Positions 7,486 to 16,818 of a stretch of 64,000 nt of DNA are shown in pieces; position 1 is the stretch's first letter; every line of letters starts with the position of its first letter. Position numbers and translations under genes: made by a program. The stretch comes from Adiantum capillus-veneris (lineage: Eukaryota > Streptophyta > Polypodiopsida > Polypodiales > Pteridaceae). Location of the stretch: NCBI GenBank assembly GCA_014529385.2, contig CM043963.1:96598912-96662911 (forward strand). The letters are read 5' to 3'. Below the pieces are notes generated by a model, which saw only the letters and a program-made list of their open reading frames with translations, did not search any database and was not told the origin of the DNA.

Positions 7486-10080
7486 ATGCAGGAAAGACGG
7501 GGAGATGGCGCAGATGTCAGTGCTCCTGCTCCAAAGAGAGGAAGAGGGACTAGGAGACAAGATAGAAGTGATGACGAGAGACGGCACTCTAGTTCTGATC
7601 GCAGAGCGGAGAGGCCAGCCAATGTTCAAAGGAGGGGGCATGACTCATCTTCTTCCGACAGAAAATCTAGGAGCCGCAGGGACAAGGATGCACATTCTCC
7701 TCATGACAAAAAATCTAGAAGCCGCAGGGACAAGGATGCACATTCTCCTCATGACAGGAAACATACAGACAATGATGGCCTCCCTGATAGGAAACAAAGA
7801 GAGAGCAGCAGATTTTATGACAGTAATATCGAGCGACAGCAATCTAATTCTCACTGTGACGGTAGGCGATCCTACAATGAAAAAAAGAGGTATGATTTGT
7901 CTTCCCCTGATAGGAAACTAAGAAGCCACAGCAACAAAGGTGCCTGTTCTCCTTCCAATCATAGACAACATGATGACATCACACGACAAAGTAATGCTTT
8001 GCAGCAAGAACACCACAGGAAGCAGAGAACTGGAGATTTTAGAGGTGCGGAAGATAGCAGAGACAGGTCAAGAGATAATGAAGATGAAAAAGAGTGCAGC
8101 AGAAGCCCCAGATCAAGAAATAATGAAGAAGGAAGGGGGCATAGCAGAAGCTCAAAAAGGCGACATGATGATGATAGTAAGATCAAACAGAAACGTTGGG
8201 CAGATACGGTCGAAGAGGATAAAGAGGACGAGGCAACTCGATTGTCTTATTCCAGGGCATCCACCAGGGAGGAAGAGGTGAATGCTGCAGGAAAGGAGAA
8301 CAAGATGTCTATTGCACCGCAGCCCCAAGGAAGAAGTGGAGGGGTGTACATACCACCCTTCAAGCTGGCACAGATGATGAAAGAGGTTCAAGATAAAAGC
8401 AGTGTTGAATATCAGCGCATGACTTGGGATGCTTTGAGAAAGAGCATCAATGGTCTTGTTAACAAAGTGAATGCATCTAATGCCAAGAATATTATCCCTG
8501 AGCTTTTGGGTGAAAATCTGATTCGGGGCCGTGGGCTTTTTGCACGGTCTTGCATGAAGTCTCAGATGGCATCTCCTCTATTTACACACGTGTTTGTGGC
8601 TGTGGTTGCTGTGGTCAACACTAAGTTTCCTGAGCTTGGTGAACTTCTTCTGAAAAGAATCATACTACAGTTCAGAAGGGCTCTAAGGCGGAATGACAAG
8701 CCTGTACTGCTAGCAGCGGCAAGATTTATTGCACACTTAGTTAACCAACAAGTTGCGCATGAAGTGGTTGCGCTGGAGGTGTTGATGGTATTATTGGAGA
8801 ATCCTACAGATGACAGTGTAGAGGTTTCTGTTGGTTTTGTGAAAGAATGCGGTGCGATTCTTCAGGACCTTGCTCCACAAGGGTTGCATGGTATTTTTGA
8901 AAGACTCAGGGGAATCCTTCACGAAGGAGAAATCGATAAGCGTGTTCAGTTTATGATTGAAGGCCTGTTTGCGATCAGGAAATCTGGATTTCAGGGCCAT
9001 CCAGCTGTGTTACCAGAGCTGGATCTTGTGGAGCAAGAGGACCAATTTACTCACGAGATTTCTCTATCTGAGGATCTAGACACAGAAATGAGCCTCGATA
9101 TTTTCAAGGCTGATCCAAGTTTTTTGGAAAGCGAGAAGAAATATGAAGATATTAAGAAAATTATTTTGGGAGAATCGTCTGGTGACGACAATGATGATGA
9201 TGATGATGGTGATAATGGCTCTGGGCAGTCATCCGATGACGATGAGGATGATGAAGATGAGGAGGAAGAAATGCAGAGAATGAAAATCAGAGATGAAACA
9301 GAGACTAATTTGGTTAATCTAAGAAGAACAATTTATTTGACAATTATGTCTAGTGTGGATTTTGAAGAAGCAGGCCATAAGCTTCTCAAGATAAAACTGG
9401 AACCTGGACAGGAGATGGAACTAAACATTATGCTTCTGGAATGCTGTAGTCAAGAAAGGATATACCTTCGCTACTACGGCCTTCTTGGTCAACGGTTTTG
9501 CATGATCAACAGCATCTATCACAAGAATTTCGATATGTGTTTCATGAAGCAGTATTCCATGATTCACAGACTGGAGACAAATAAATTGCGAAATGTCGCC
9601 AAGTTTTTCGCTCATCTCCTGGGTACAGATGCTCTTCCTTGGACCGTGCTGGTATATATGAAACTCACAGAGGAGGACACAACATCTTCTTCGCGTATTT
9701 TTATCAAGATACTTTTCCAGGAACTGTCAGAGCATCTTGGCTTACGTAAGCTTAATGAGAAGTTGAATGATCCTGAAATGCAAGAATCATTCAAGGGGAT
9801 ATTTCCCAAGGATAACCCTAAAGACACTAGGTTTGCAATCAACTTCTTTACTTCTATTGGTTTGGGAGGTATCACCGACAGTCTACGAGAGTTTTTGAAG
9901 AATATGCCAAGGCTAATCATGCAGCAACAGAGACAAGTGGATAGTGATTCAGACGACTCCGATTCCGAAGACACATTTGAGAGTGAGAGCAGTAGCACAG
10001 GGAGTGATTCTGGAAGCAGCAGCTCTGGCTCAGGATCAGAGTTGGAGTCCGAGTCAGGAAGAAAGCGAAGGCGGAAGTGA
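7486..10080 (+). CDS. CWC22: pre-mRNA-splicing factor CWC22 homologue
   Basis: 864 residues, no intron. An in-frame TGA at 7471 just upstream supports the ATG at 7486. Residues 1-275 are Arg/Ser/Asp/His-rich, like an RS domain, and contain a 16-residue tandem duplication (about 60-75 and 76-91, a 48-base repeat). A VYIPPFKLAQMM segment (near 287) leads into a MIF4G domain (about 308-495). An acidic Asp/Glu run (about 566-600) precedes an MA3 domain (about 610-726). The tail from about 805 is Ser/Asp/Glu-rich and ends in RKRRRK. In other eukaryotes CWC22 binds eIF4A3 in the spliceosome and is needed for splicing and for exon-junction-complex assembly; that role is inferred from the matching domain order. 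This is the only clear host gene in the window. It could be a retrocopy, but no poly(A) tail or flanking direct repeat was seen and the frame is fully intact. Confidence 0.93.
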   Translation: MQERRGDGADVSAPAPKRGRGTRRQDRSDDERRHSSSDRRAERPANVQRRGHDSSSSDRKSRSRRDKDAHSPHDKKSRSRRDKDAHSPHDRKHTDNDGLPDRKQRESSRFYDSNIERQQSNSHCDGRRSYNEKKRYDLSSPDRKLRSHSNKGACSPSNHRQHDDITRQSNALQQEHHRKQRTGDFRGAEDSRDRSRDNEDEKECSRSPRSRNNEEGRGHSRSSKRRHDDDSKIKQKRWADTVEEDKEDEATRLSYSRASTREEEVNAAGKENKMSIAPQPQGRSGGVYIPPFKLAQMMKEVQDKSSVEYQRMTWDALRKSINGLVNKVNASNAKNIIPELLGENLIRGRGLFARSCMKSQMASPLFTHVFVAVVAVVNTKFPELGELLLKRIILQFRRALRRNDKPVLLAAARFIAHLVNQQVAHEVVALEVLMVLLENPTDDSVEVSVGFVKECGAILQDLAPQGLHGIFERLRGILHEGEIDKRVQFMIEGLFAIRKSGFQGHPAVLPELDLVEQEDQFTHEISLSEDLDTEMSLDIFKADPSFLESEKKYEDIKKIILGESSGDDNDDDDDGDNGSGQSSDDDEDDEDEEEEMQRMKIRDETETNLVNLRRTIYLTIMSSVDFEEAGHKLLKIKLEPGQEMELNIMLLECCSQERIYLRYYGLLGQRFCMINSIYHKNFDMCFMKQYSMIHRLETNKLRNVAKFFAHLLGTDALPWTVLVYMKLTEEDTTSSSRIFIKILFQELSEHLGLRKLNEKLNDPEMQESFKGIFPKDNPKDTRFAINFFTSIGLGGITDSLREFLKNMPRLIMQQQRQVDSDSDDSDSEDTFESESSSTGSDSGSSSSGSGSELESESGRKRRRK
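7663..7758 (+). repeat. 48-bp tandem duplication in CWC22 RS-like region
   Basis: Two copies beginning AAATCTAG at 7663 and 7711 differ at only a few bases. The period is a multiple of three, so it duplicates a 16-residue Ser/Arg/Lys-rich unit without a frameshift. Confidence 0.9.
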
Positions 10081-10754
10081 GACAAAGCGTAGCTGGTTAT
10101 CAAGGATCAAAATGGTGTACACTTTGATTGTACAATAGTCTCTCTTGTTCAGATGTCGAAGTGATTCGCCTTGCACGTCCCTTGGTACCCTTCGTGCATC
10201 TAAACTAACATAATATGGCGGGAAGGGGGAGCCCTTTACACGTGTGGAAATCTGTGACATGAAGGCTAAACTCCAAAAGTGAGAGAAGCCTCGGTGCATG
10301 TGATAAAGAGGGAGAGAGAAAGAGAGAGAGGCCATACTAGTATTGTATAAGGGAAGGCTTTGTACAATTATGGCCCAACGAGCGCCATAATTGGCTCCCT
10401 TGTTGATATGTAATGCTTTGTTTATTGTGACGTATGTTACGGACATGTTTTGGTGTGATTACATCTGAGAAGGTATGATACAAAAAACACTTGAGGACTC
10501 GAGTATAGTGTCTTACGTTTTCTTTTTCACCAAATCGGATTGTAAATTTGTATGGTATACTCACCAGAATGCTTACTTCGAAATGCTAGGTAGTAGTCAC
10601 GATTCTGTAAAAAAAAACATTTGGATGAATCTTACGGAGATCCTCTCTCCCCTTTTTCTCCTCCCTCTAGAGTCTAAATTGTAAGCAATCGCTGCCACTG
10701 TCCACATCTCCCTCTTTCGGCTGCATGTAGTCCACGAAGCCGCCTTTTTGTGCG

Positions 10755-10799
<45 letters not shown>

Positions 10800-11001
10800 G
10801 ATCGTGAGGAGCCCACACTGCTGCTTGTAATTGCATGCTATCTGCAACGGAGATAGAGGTTGGGGGTGGAAGCAAGAAAGGCACAGGTAGAGGCATCGAG
10901 GTTGGATACATGCGTATGCAGGATTGAAGCTAGGCAGGACATGGCGTGCGGACGCGTAGGGGTAGCTAACATGGGGAAGAATATCGAGGGTAATGGATTT
11001 T
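10081..11001. other. CWC22 3' flank, no gene seen
   Basis: No supported gene. A CT/GA microsatellite (10757-10797) creates an artificial Arg-Glu repeat open frame on the minus strand. A GA-rich stretch (10300-10330) lies closer to the gene. The CWC22 3' UTR probably ends in the first few hundred bases, but no clear AATAAA signal could be picked. Confidence 0.5.
10757..10797. repeat. (CT)n microsatellite
   Basis: About twenty uninterrupted CT dinucleotides. A second long run of the complementary GA type is at 55049-55096. Confidence 0.95.
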
Positions 11002-11005
11002 TTAA

Positions 11006-12310
11006 CACTAGTTCTGTAATCGGACACTCAAATGTCCTGAGATACTAAAGTGTCCTATTTTTTTAGCAATTTGTCATAATTATTTGGTGAATCTAGGAAA
11101 AAAATTCATAGGTCACGTTCATATCTTAGGTCAGCTATGAGGTGAAGAACATAGCCAAATTTTAGTTTTGTCAGAATTAATACCATATTAAGATTATAAT
11201 GATAAGTGTTATGATGAAAAAATCATAGAAATTTAGTGCAATTTTAACATAATTTTCATAAATTGGATATAACTTCTCATCAAAATAAGATTTTGCATAG
11301 ATTTCAAGGTGTATGGATAGAAAAAAACTTATTTTAGCAACAGATTTAGGTTCATAACTTAGTTATGGGACTAAATTTTTGTTATAATCAAAATATCAAA
11401 ATCTTGAAAATGTTGACAAAGAAGAAAATTTTGGTCTTTCAAGACCTCTTTCATTAATATGATGAGGTTATGGGACAAAACCTAAGGTGTATAATGTATC
11501 TATAGGTCAATACCCATCAACTAAGCATTTTTAGAGGGTTCAAACTCATAGGCATCTTGTAATTTAAGTTCATTTAAAAAAATTTATAGTGCGTAATTTC
11601 TTGCAAAAATAACATTGCTATGAAAAACTAATGAAAGAGTGTATATAAATCTCCCAATTATGTCCATATGAGGTATTTGTATACAAATAAGTGAGATGAA
11701 TGAAAAAATTCGAAAGTGGACTTTATTTTAAGGCTTATCTTTGATAAAGTAAAAAATCACAATTACAACATGCACAATTTTTTGGATATGTCATAAATCA
11801 CCAAATGTGGCTTGCATAACCATTAAAATTTATCACCTTATGTAACGGACTCATAGATCTAGTATATATGCATCATAAGACATTGTAAATTTAGATGAAC
11901 TTAATGATTATTAACTGAATTTGTAAACGTTGCATATTTGATCCATATGATTTTCTATATTTAATTATAGTCACAAAGAATTTTCTCACATGACAATTGC
12001 AAAAATAACAAACACATATATAAGTAGCTACCACGAATTATTGCATGCACCCTGCTCATTTTTTTCTTAGGCTAGAGTCCGAGTTTTAATGAAACATTGA
12101 ATGTTGTTTTGTGTAGGTTCTTTTCATGAGTGTAGTTACTATTGAGGTTATGATCAAAAGTGAGGGATTATAATTTCTATGAGTACTTTGAATAACATTT
12201 TATAAGTTTGCAAAACCATCTCTTGAGATGTGTTTTAGATTTCATGTACCATTTTATTTAAATTCGTGAAAAAAGGACACAAAAGTGTCCTTTTTGGTAC
12301 CAAACTAGTG
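11006..12310. mobile_element. AT-rich nonautonomous DNA transposon with CACTAG...CTAGTG ends
   Basis: The left end CACTAGTT and the right end AACTAGTG are inverted repeats. Both are bordered by TTAA (11002-11005 and 12311-12314), and the mirror extends to TTTTAACACTAGT against ACTAGTGTTAAAA. Subterminal hairpins GGACACTCAAATGTCC (11022) and GGACACAAAAGTGTCC (12275) sit symmetrically inside. The 1.3-kb interior is AT-rich with no coding frame. CACTA ends usually go with 3-bp target duplications; here the flank that matches is the 4-bp TTAA, so superfamily assignment is open. Confidence 0.7.
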
Positions 12311-12854
12311 TTAAAAGCGGAGACAGTATGTAACACTAATACTATGGGTCTTTCCATAGTCATAAGCTAGTTCCAGTTTCAAAAAGAGAAGAAGAAGATG
12401 ATGAAGAAGAAGAAGAGAGACGAAACAAGAGACACACCATATACGCTCTCAATGACTAATTCATATTGAAGACAAGTTATATATAGGTGATATCAAGTTA
12501 GGTAGCGTGAGCCAGATATAGTTTCAACATCTTAGTCAAACAAAGGTTTCTAACTCTGGATGAAAAAACCCTTGGGGAAACCCCTATATAAATGTGAAAA
12601 TATGAACCAAAAGTAACGATGTAAAAGTCCATTGTATGTCTATGTAAAACCACAAAGAGATTGACGATACCAAAACATTGGTGTAGTATCCTAAAAAGGC
12701 ATTAATTATAACAATTTTATATAGCCTACAAAACAAACTTGCATAAAGAGCGAGGCCAATGTTCAACATTGGTAGAGATTGCCCACTATGCAGGTTATAT
12801 GATGGACTTGCAAAACATACTAAACCAGCTTTAGTGCATCATCTACAAGTGTCT

Positions 12855-13085
12855 TTTGACTATGGTGGATATCTACCTTCATTATTCAAGTTAGAGGTAG
12901 ACTATCATTGGTGGTATGGTTTGACAATTGGACAGGGTCAAGATAATGACGTCAACTTGTTCTTGTGCCTAAAATAGCTTTGCATGGATGTGATCTATAG
13001 TGACTTGCATGCCATGTGAGTCCCAGTGCTTGCCCAATTGTCTTTGGTGCACACTTGGTTGCCTTGGAGCGCATGTCCATAACGA
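12855..13085 (+). repeat. dispersed repeat R1, copy 2
   Basis: Direct-orientation partner of 5950-6220, sharing ACTATGGTGGATATCTAC, CAATTGGACAGGGTCA, TGCTTGCCCAA and TTGGAGCG in order. The copies are clearly diverged by substitutions and small indels. Confidence 0.7.
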
Positions 13086-13233
13086 TTCTAGAGGGCTCTT
13101 CAACAAAAGCATTGCATGTCCATACCTTGCCTTTGTAGCTCCGGTAATGTTGAGATGCAGAGACATGTTGATATATATACAAAGAGAGAGAAAGACGAAA
13201 CACGAGACACACTATCCATGCTCTCAAAGACTG

Positions 13234-13279
13234 ATTCACGCACACACATACACACACACATGTGTGTGTGTGTGTGTGT
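13234..13279. repeat. (CA)n(TG)n palindromic microsatellite
   Basis: A CA run interrupted once by TA turns directly into a TG run at CACATGTGTG, giving a self-complementary alternating purine-pyrimidine tract. Confidence 0.9.
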
Positions 13280-13459
13280 ACGTGAGAGAGACCAAGTTAA
13301 GTAGTGTGAGCCATATATAGCTTCAACACCCCCACTTAAACAAAAATCTCCAGCTCTGGATAAAAAAACCCTCGGAGAGCAGCAAGTTAAACAACATGCT
13401 TAATATATAGAAGATGGCCAACCAGGTTGATTGGCCCAACAAAATCTATACCCCATTGT

Positions 13460-14706
13460 TCAAAAGGCAACCATGCCAAAGAGACCTGCATGAATCACAC
13501 CTTTGGCATGAATCACAAGACCGAGCATATTGCAGCTACCACAGTTAGCTTCTTCTAGAATGGCTTGAACTTCATGTGGCAAGACACAACGGCGAAGAAT
13601 CCCAGCCGGACCACTTTTGTAGAGCATGTCGCCAAGCATGGTATATGGCTTACTTTTGATAAACAGTCTCCTTTTTTGTAAGCTTGACAGATTTGGTGGA
13701 TAAGAACGTGTGGAAAAAAGATGCATAACATCCGAGTACCGGTCTGTGTGACAATGTCCACCTTAAAAAGAAAATTGTTCAGAAGGTTGTCTTCAACTAC
13801 TGTGGTCGGCTCCCCTGACTCAATCCTAGAGAGATGGTCGGCCATATGATGCTCTTTGCCAGGGCGAAGGACAGCCTCAAAATCAAATTTCTGAAAAAGC
13901 AACAGCCACCTCCGAACACGTTCGGCTACTTGAGGCTTGTTTAGGAGATACTTGAGAGCCTGGTGGCCAATTATTACTACAAAATGGACACGCAGAAGAT
14001 AATACCTAAACTTTTGCAAAGCGTAGACAATGGGCAAACCCTCTCATTTGATGGTACTATAGTACCCTATGCACTCCTTTAGCAATAATTGGCCTAGGCA
14101 TGCATAAGATGGCTATAAGTTTTTTTGGGTGAGGGGCAAGGCCTTTAGCAAAAACAATATAACCTAACAGAATGCCTTGGATGACCATGAAATAACACTT
14201 ATTAGGGTTGAATTTCAGATTTACCTCTCTACATCGAGCAAAAATGAGGGCCAATTTCTCCATGTGTTCTTGGAAACATTCGACTGGACTTGCACATCCT
14301 TGGCCCGAGAAGCACGAAAATGTTTCCATGAAAATCCGCAGAAACTTGTTGAGGAAGGTCTCAAATACATTGTAAGATGTTATGTTCGAGGAAGGTGGTG
14401 CATTCTTCAGGCCAAAGGGCATCCTCTTAAAGCCAAAGACTCCCCATAGAGTAATAAAAGTTGTTTTGATTCTACCATCTCCTAGAAGGGCCATCTGATT
14501 GTAGCCACTAAAAAAGTCCATAAAAGTGAGTAGAACATGGCCGTCTACATCTTCCAATACTCGCTCAGAGAAGGGGTAGGAAATCCATATGGGATAGTGA
14601 CCTTATTGAGTGCTCTAAAGTCCACACAAATCCTGATCTTGTTTCAATTCTTCTTGGCGGCAATAACCATCGGAGAGAGCCATTGTGTGTGTTCAATGGG
14701 CTCAAT
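13460..14706 (-). pseudogene. element D reverse transcriptase / RNase H / integrase N-terminal remnant
   Basis: Reading down the minus strand: RT motif LTFMDFFSGYNQM and MPFGLKNAP (14557-14057 region), a degraded catalytic region, thumb segment GYIVFAKGLAPHPKK, then RNase H fragment YALQKFRYYLLRVHFVV and HMADHLSRIESGE (14037-13800), and an integrase HHCC-like start LYKSGPAGILRRCVLPHE (about 13620-13560). At least three frame changes separate the parts. The catalytic YxDD is not recognisable. The element is cut off at its 3' end near 13381, with no integrase core. Confidence 0.8.
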
Positions 14707-14711
14707 GATAC
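14707..14711. repeat. target-site duplication GATAC of element C (left)
   Basis: GATAC immediately before the LTR at 14712; the partner is GATAC at 43858-43862 immediately after the other LTR. Confidence 0.85.
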
Positions 14712-15207
14712 TGGAATTGGAGCTGATCTCTTTAGATAGCTGATTCCAGTGTTAGAAGTTTACAGCTACGGGTGATGTGTTAGGTCAAGTAGTAGACTGG
14801 AAAAGGAAATAGAAACTGAACTGGAATACATCTGCTGGAATGAGAAAGAGACTGAAGTACTGAGAATGATATTCAGATTCAGAGAGAGAATGAGTAAAAA
14901 GTATGTATGACTGAAGTACACTGGGCTGCTGTATTTAGAATTACAGGTGAAAGATTACAGATAAAGATGATGTAGCTCAAGAACAGCTCAGGGCTAAGGA
15001 TTATGAATCAAAAGCTTAAGCAAAAGTACAGCCGACAAATGACTCGATTCATGCCCACGACTAATGCCAACCCGATTACAATGTAATGGGTCCTATTTAT
15101 ATGCCTTGGGAATTACTGTGGTAACTGCCGTGGTAATTACTGACTGATCCACTGTTCGTCTCACAGGAGCCGGTTCCCACCTAGTGAGACTGTCTCAGCC
15201 ATCTACA
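14712..15207 (-). repeat. 3' LTR of element C
   Basis: On the minus strand it starts TGTAGATGGCTGAGACAG and ends CAGCTCCAATTCCA. It carries about 35 bases (around 15156-15190) that are missing from the 5' LTR, and lacks a 12-base repeat seen there, so the pair has diverged by indels as well as substitutions. Confidence 0.85.
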
Positions 15208-15224
15208 TCCTTCCCTCCTTTCTA
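15208..15224 (-). other. polypurine tract of element C
   Basis: Minus strand AAAGGAGGGAAGGA directly abuts the LTR start TGTAGATGG, as expected for the plus-strand primer of a gypsy element. Confidence 0.75.
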
Positions 15225-15812
15225 GAATTTTGGCAAGATTCCAAAATTTCTAAGAAAAAATCCACCGTTTGATTCTTCTGGTATGTTGCTTGTCGAGTGC
15301 TTGACACCCCTATAGTTGTAATCCCATGGGCATCAAGCCAAGTGGAACTAAAAAAAAAATCCATCGTCTGATTCTTCTAGTGTTGGGTCGTTGAGTGCTT
15401 GACGCCCTTATAATTGTAATTCCAAGAGCCGTCAGCCAAGTGACACCAACCCCTGAGTGGAAAGATCCAACGTCTGCTGTGAAAACTGATGGAAAAATCC
15501 ACCGTCTGATTCGAAGACTGGCGAATAAATCCTTGATCGAATTCTGAGATGGAACTACCCAATATCCTTGCACTGAACCCGCTTCCGTTTTCCCTTTGGC
15601 CTGGATGGCGTCTGAGAAGTCCCAGTGCCAACATTCTCCTTCTGAATGAGCCTATAAATGGCCTCCTACTCAAGCTGATCCTGCCTTTCTGTGGTCATCT
15701 CCATTTCATAAGGCATGAGAGGATGATAGGTTTTGGTGTCGGAATCATAGAGCGTGCGCCTACCTTTGGTGATCCGAGTCCGGGCCAGTTTGTGACAATG
15801 CGAGGCTGTATG
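15225..15812 (-). pseudogene. C-terminal part of element C's extra 3' ORF plus 3' spacer
   Basis: On the minus strand from the A insertion point the frames contain DSDTKTYHPLMPYEMEM and TPSRPKGKRKRVQ, a basic tail, then lose coherence before the purine tract. This continues the extra ORF found at 26899-28386 on the other side of element A. A short motif like AAAAATCCACCGTCTGATTC recurs three to four times (about 15255, 15355, 15492), a degenerate repeat in the 3' spacer. No protein family is recognised. Confidence 0.45.
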
Positions 15813-15817
15813 GATCC
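15813..15817. repeat. target-site duplication GATCC of element A (left)
   Basis: GATCC directly before the LTR at 15818; partner GATCC at 26894-26898 directly after the other LTR. Confidence 0.9.
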
Positions 15818-16009
15818 TGAAGGAGTATGAGCGGAAGTGCAACGCGAGAGAGAGTGCGAGAAGAAGAGCACGATGATATGGTGAACTCGCTCTGTTGTAA
15901 TGTGTAGAGCATAGTGAGTTCTTATTAGGTTTTTACAAAAGAATATGTGTACATACCTGGAGGCCCGCCCACTTACCTGGGCGAGCACATTGGGCTTTAT
16001 ACCCCAACA
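15818..16009 (-). repeat. 3' LTR of copia element A
   Basis: 192 bases, minus strand TGTTGGGGTATAAAG ... CTCCTTCA, preceded on that strand by the purine tract CTTTAAGTGGGAGGT. Confidence 0.95.
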
Positions 16010-16098
16010 ACCTCCCACTTAAAGTCCAATGTGGTACTTTAAGTGTGAGAGAAGCTACTATACAAGCTAATATACAAGAGATGTAGAGAAGTGATGTA

Positions 16099-16593
16099 CT
16101 ACCCTACACCTAACTGCTTGCGAAAATGCGCAAAGCTCTTTGAGGGAAGTCCTTTTGTAAGTAGATCAATAGGATTTTCTGTGGTGTGAACTTTGACAAG
16201 CTGAATTTGCTTATCCTCTAGCATTTCCTTGATGAAATGATACTTCACATCCACATGCTTTGTCTTTGAGTGATAAACTGGATTGCGAGCCAATTGTATA
16301 GCACTTTGACTATCACAATATAACACAGGCATCTCTTCTTTGATTCCCAAATCTGTTACTAGTCGATTAAGACAAATTGATTCTTTGCATGCCTCTGATG
16401 CTGCAACATATTCAGCCTTTGTAGTAGACCGAGTAACACAATCTTGTAATCTAGAACGCCATGATACTGCTCCACCAGCGAATGTAAAGACATACCCTGA
16501 CGTAGACCTTCGGTTGTCTAAGTCACCTGCATAATCTGAGTTTGTAAAACCCTTTACACTTAGCTCCTGACTCCCATAGCATATACGCATACT
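16099..16593 (-). pseudogene. element A RNase H C-terminal segment (severed 3' part of pol)
   Basis: Encodes the copia RNase H tail with SDYAGDLDNRRSTSGYVF, KAEYVAASEACKE and the ending RKQLGVG-stop at 16099. The open frame continues for about 53 codons into the inserted LTR of element B, but those residues are LTR translation, not protein. The matching upstream part of the gene lies at 22149-25616. It is nearly identical in sequence to the homologous part of element B (16860-17372). Confidence 0.93.
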
Positions 16594-16598
16594 CTTTG
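16594..16598. repeat. target-site duplication CTTTG of element B (left)
   Basis: CTTTG just before the LTR at 16599; partner CTTTG at 22149-22153. The unbroken target CATACTCTTTGTAGCTTTC is visible inside B itself near 17368-17386. Confidence 0.95.
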
Positions 16599-16789
16599 TG
16601 AAGGAGTACGAGCGGAAGTGCGACGCGAGAGAGAATGAGAGAAGAAGAGCACGACGATATGGTGAACTCGCTCTACTGTAATGTGTAGAGCATAGTGAGT
16701 TCTTATTAGGTTTTACAAAAGAATATGTGTACAGACCTGGTGGCCCGCCCACTTACCTGGGCGACCACATTGGGCTTTATACCCCAACA
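16599..16789 (-). repeat. 3' LTR of copia element B
   Basis: 191 bases; ends in ...TATACCCCAACA on the plus strand, followed by the purine tract complement ACCTCCCACTTAAAG. Confidence 0.95.
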
Positions 16790-16818
16790 ACCTCCCACTT
16801 AAAGTCCAATGTGGTACT

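Larger units (their letters stand above)
12315..13380. repeat. duplicated LTR-like fragments and dispersed repeat R1 copy 2
   Basis: Segments 12405-12590 and 13185-13378 match each other in order (GACGAAACA, GAGACACAC, CAAGTTA, GTAG, GTGAGCCA, TTCAACA, CTCTGGAT, CCCT). Each has a TTCAACA-type end, followed in the second copy by CCCCCACTTAAA. On the minus strand that reads as polypurine tract then TGTTGAA, i.e. a copia 3' LTR start. R1 copy 2 (12855-13085) lies between them. No gene is supported. Confidence 0.55.

Noticed and set aside
10597-11027. Minus-strand frames with Arg-Glu repeats
   Set aside because: Translation of the CT/GA microsatellite; no coherent flanking protein.
16599-16752. 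N-terminal 53 codons of the frame ending at 16099
   Set aside because: They are translated from the LTR of element B, not a natural fusion; the real upstream coding sequence is at 22149.
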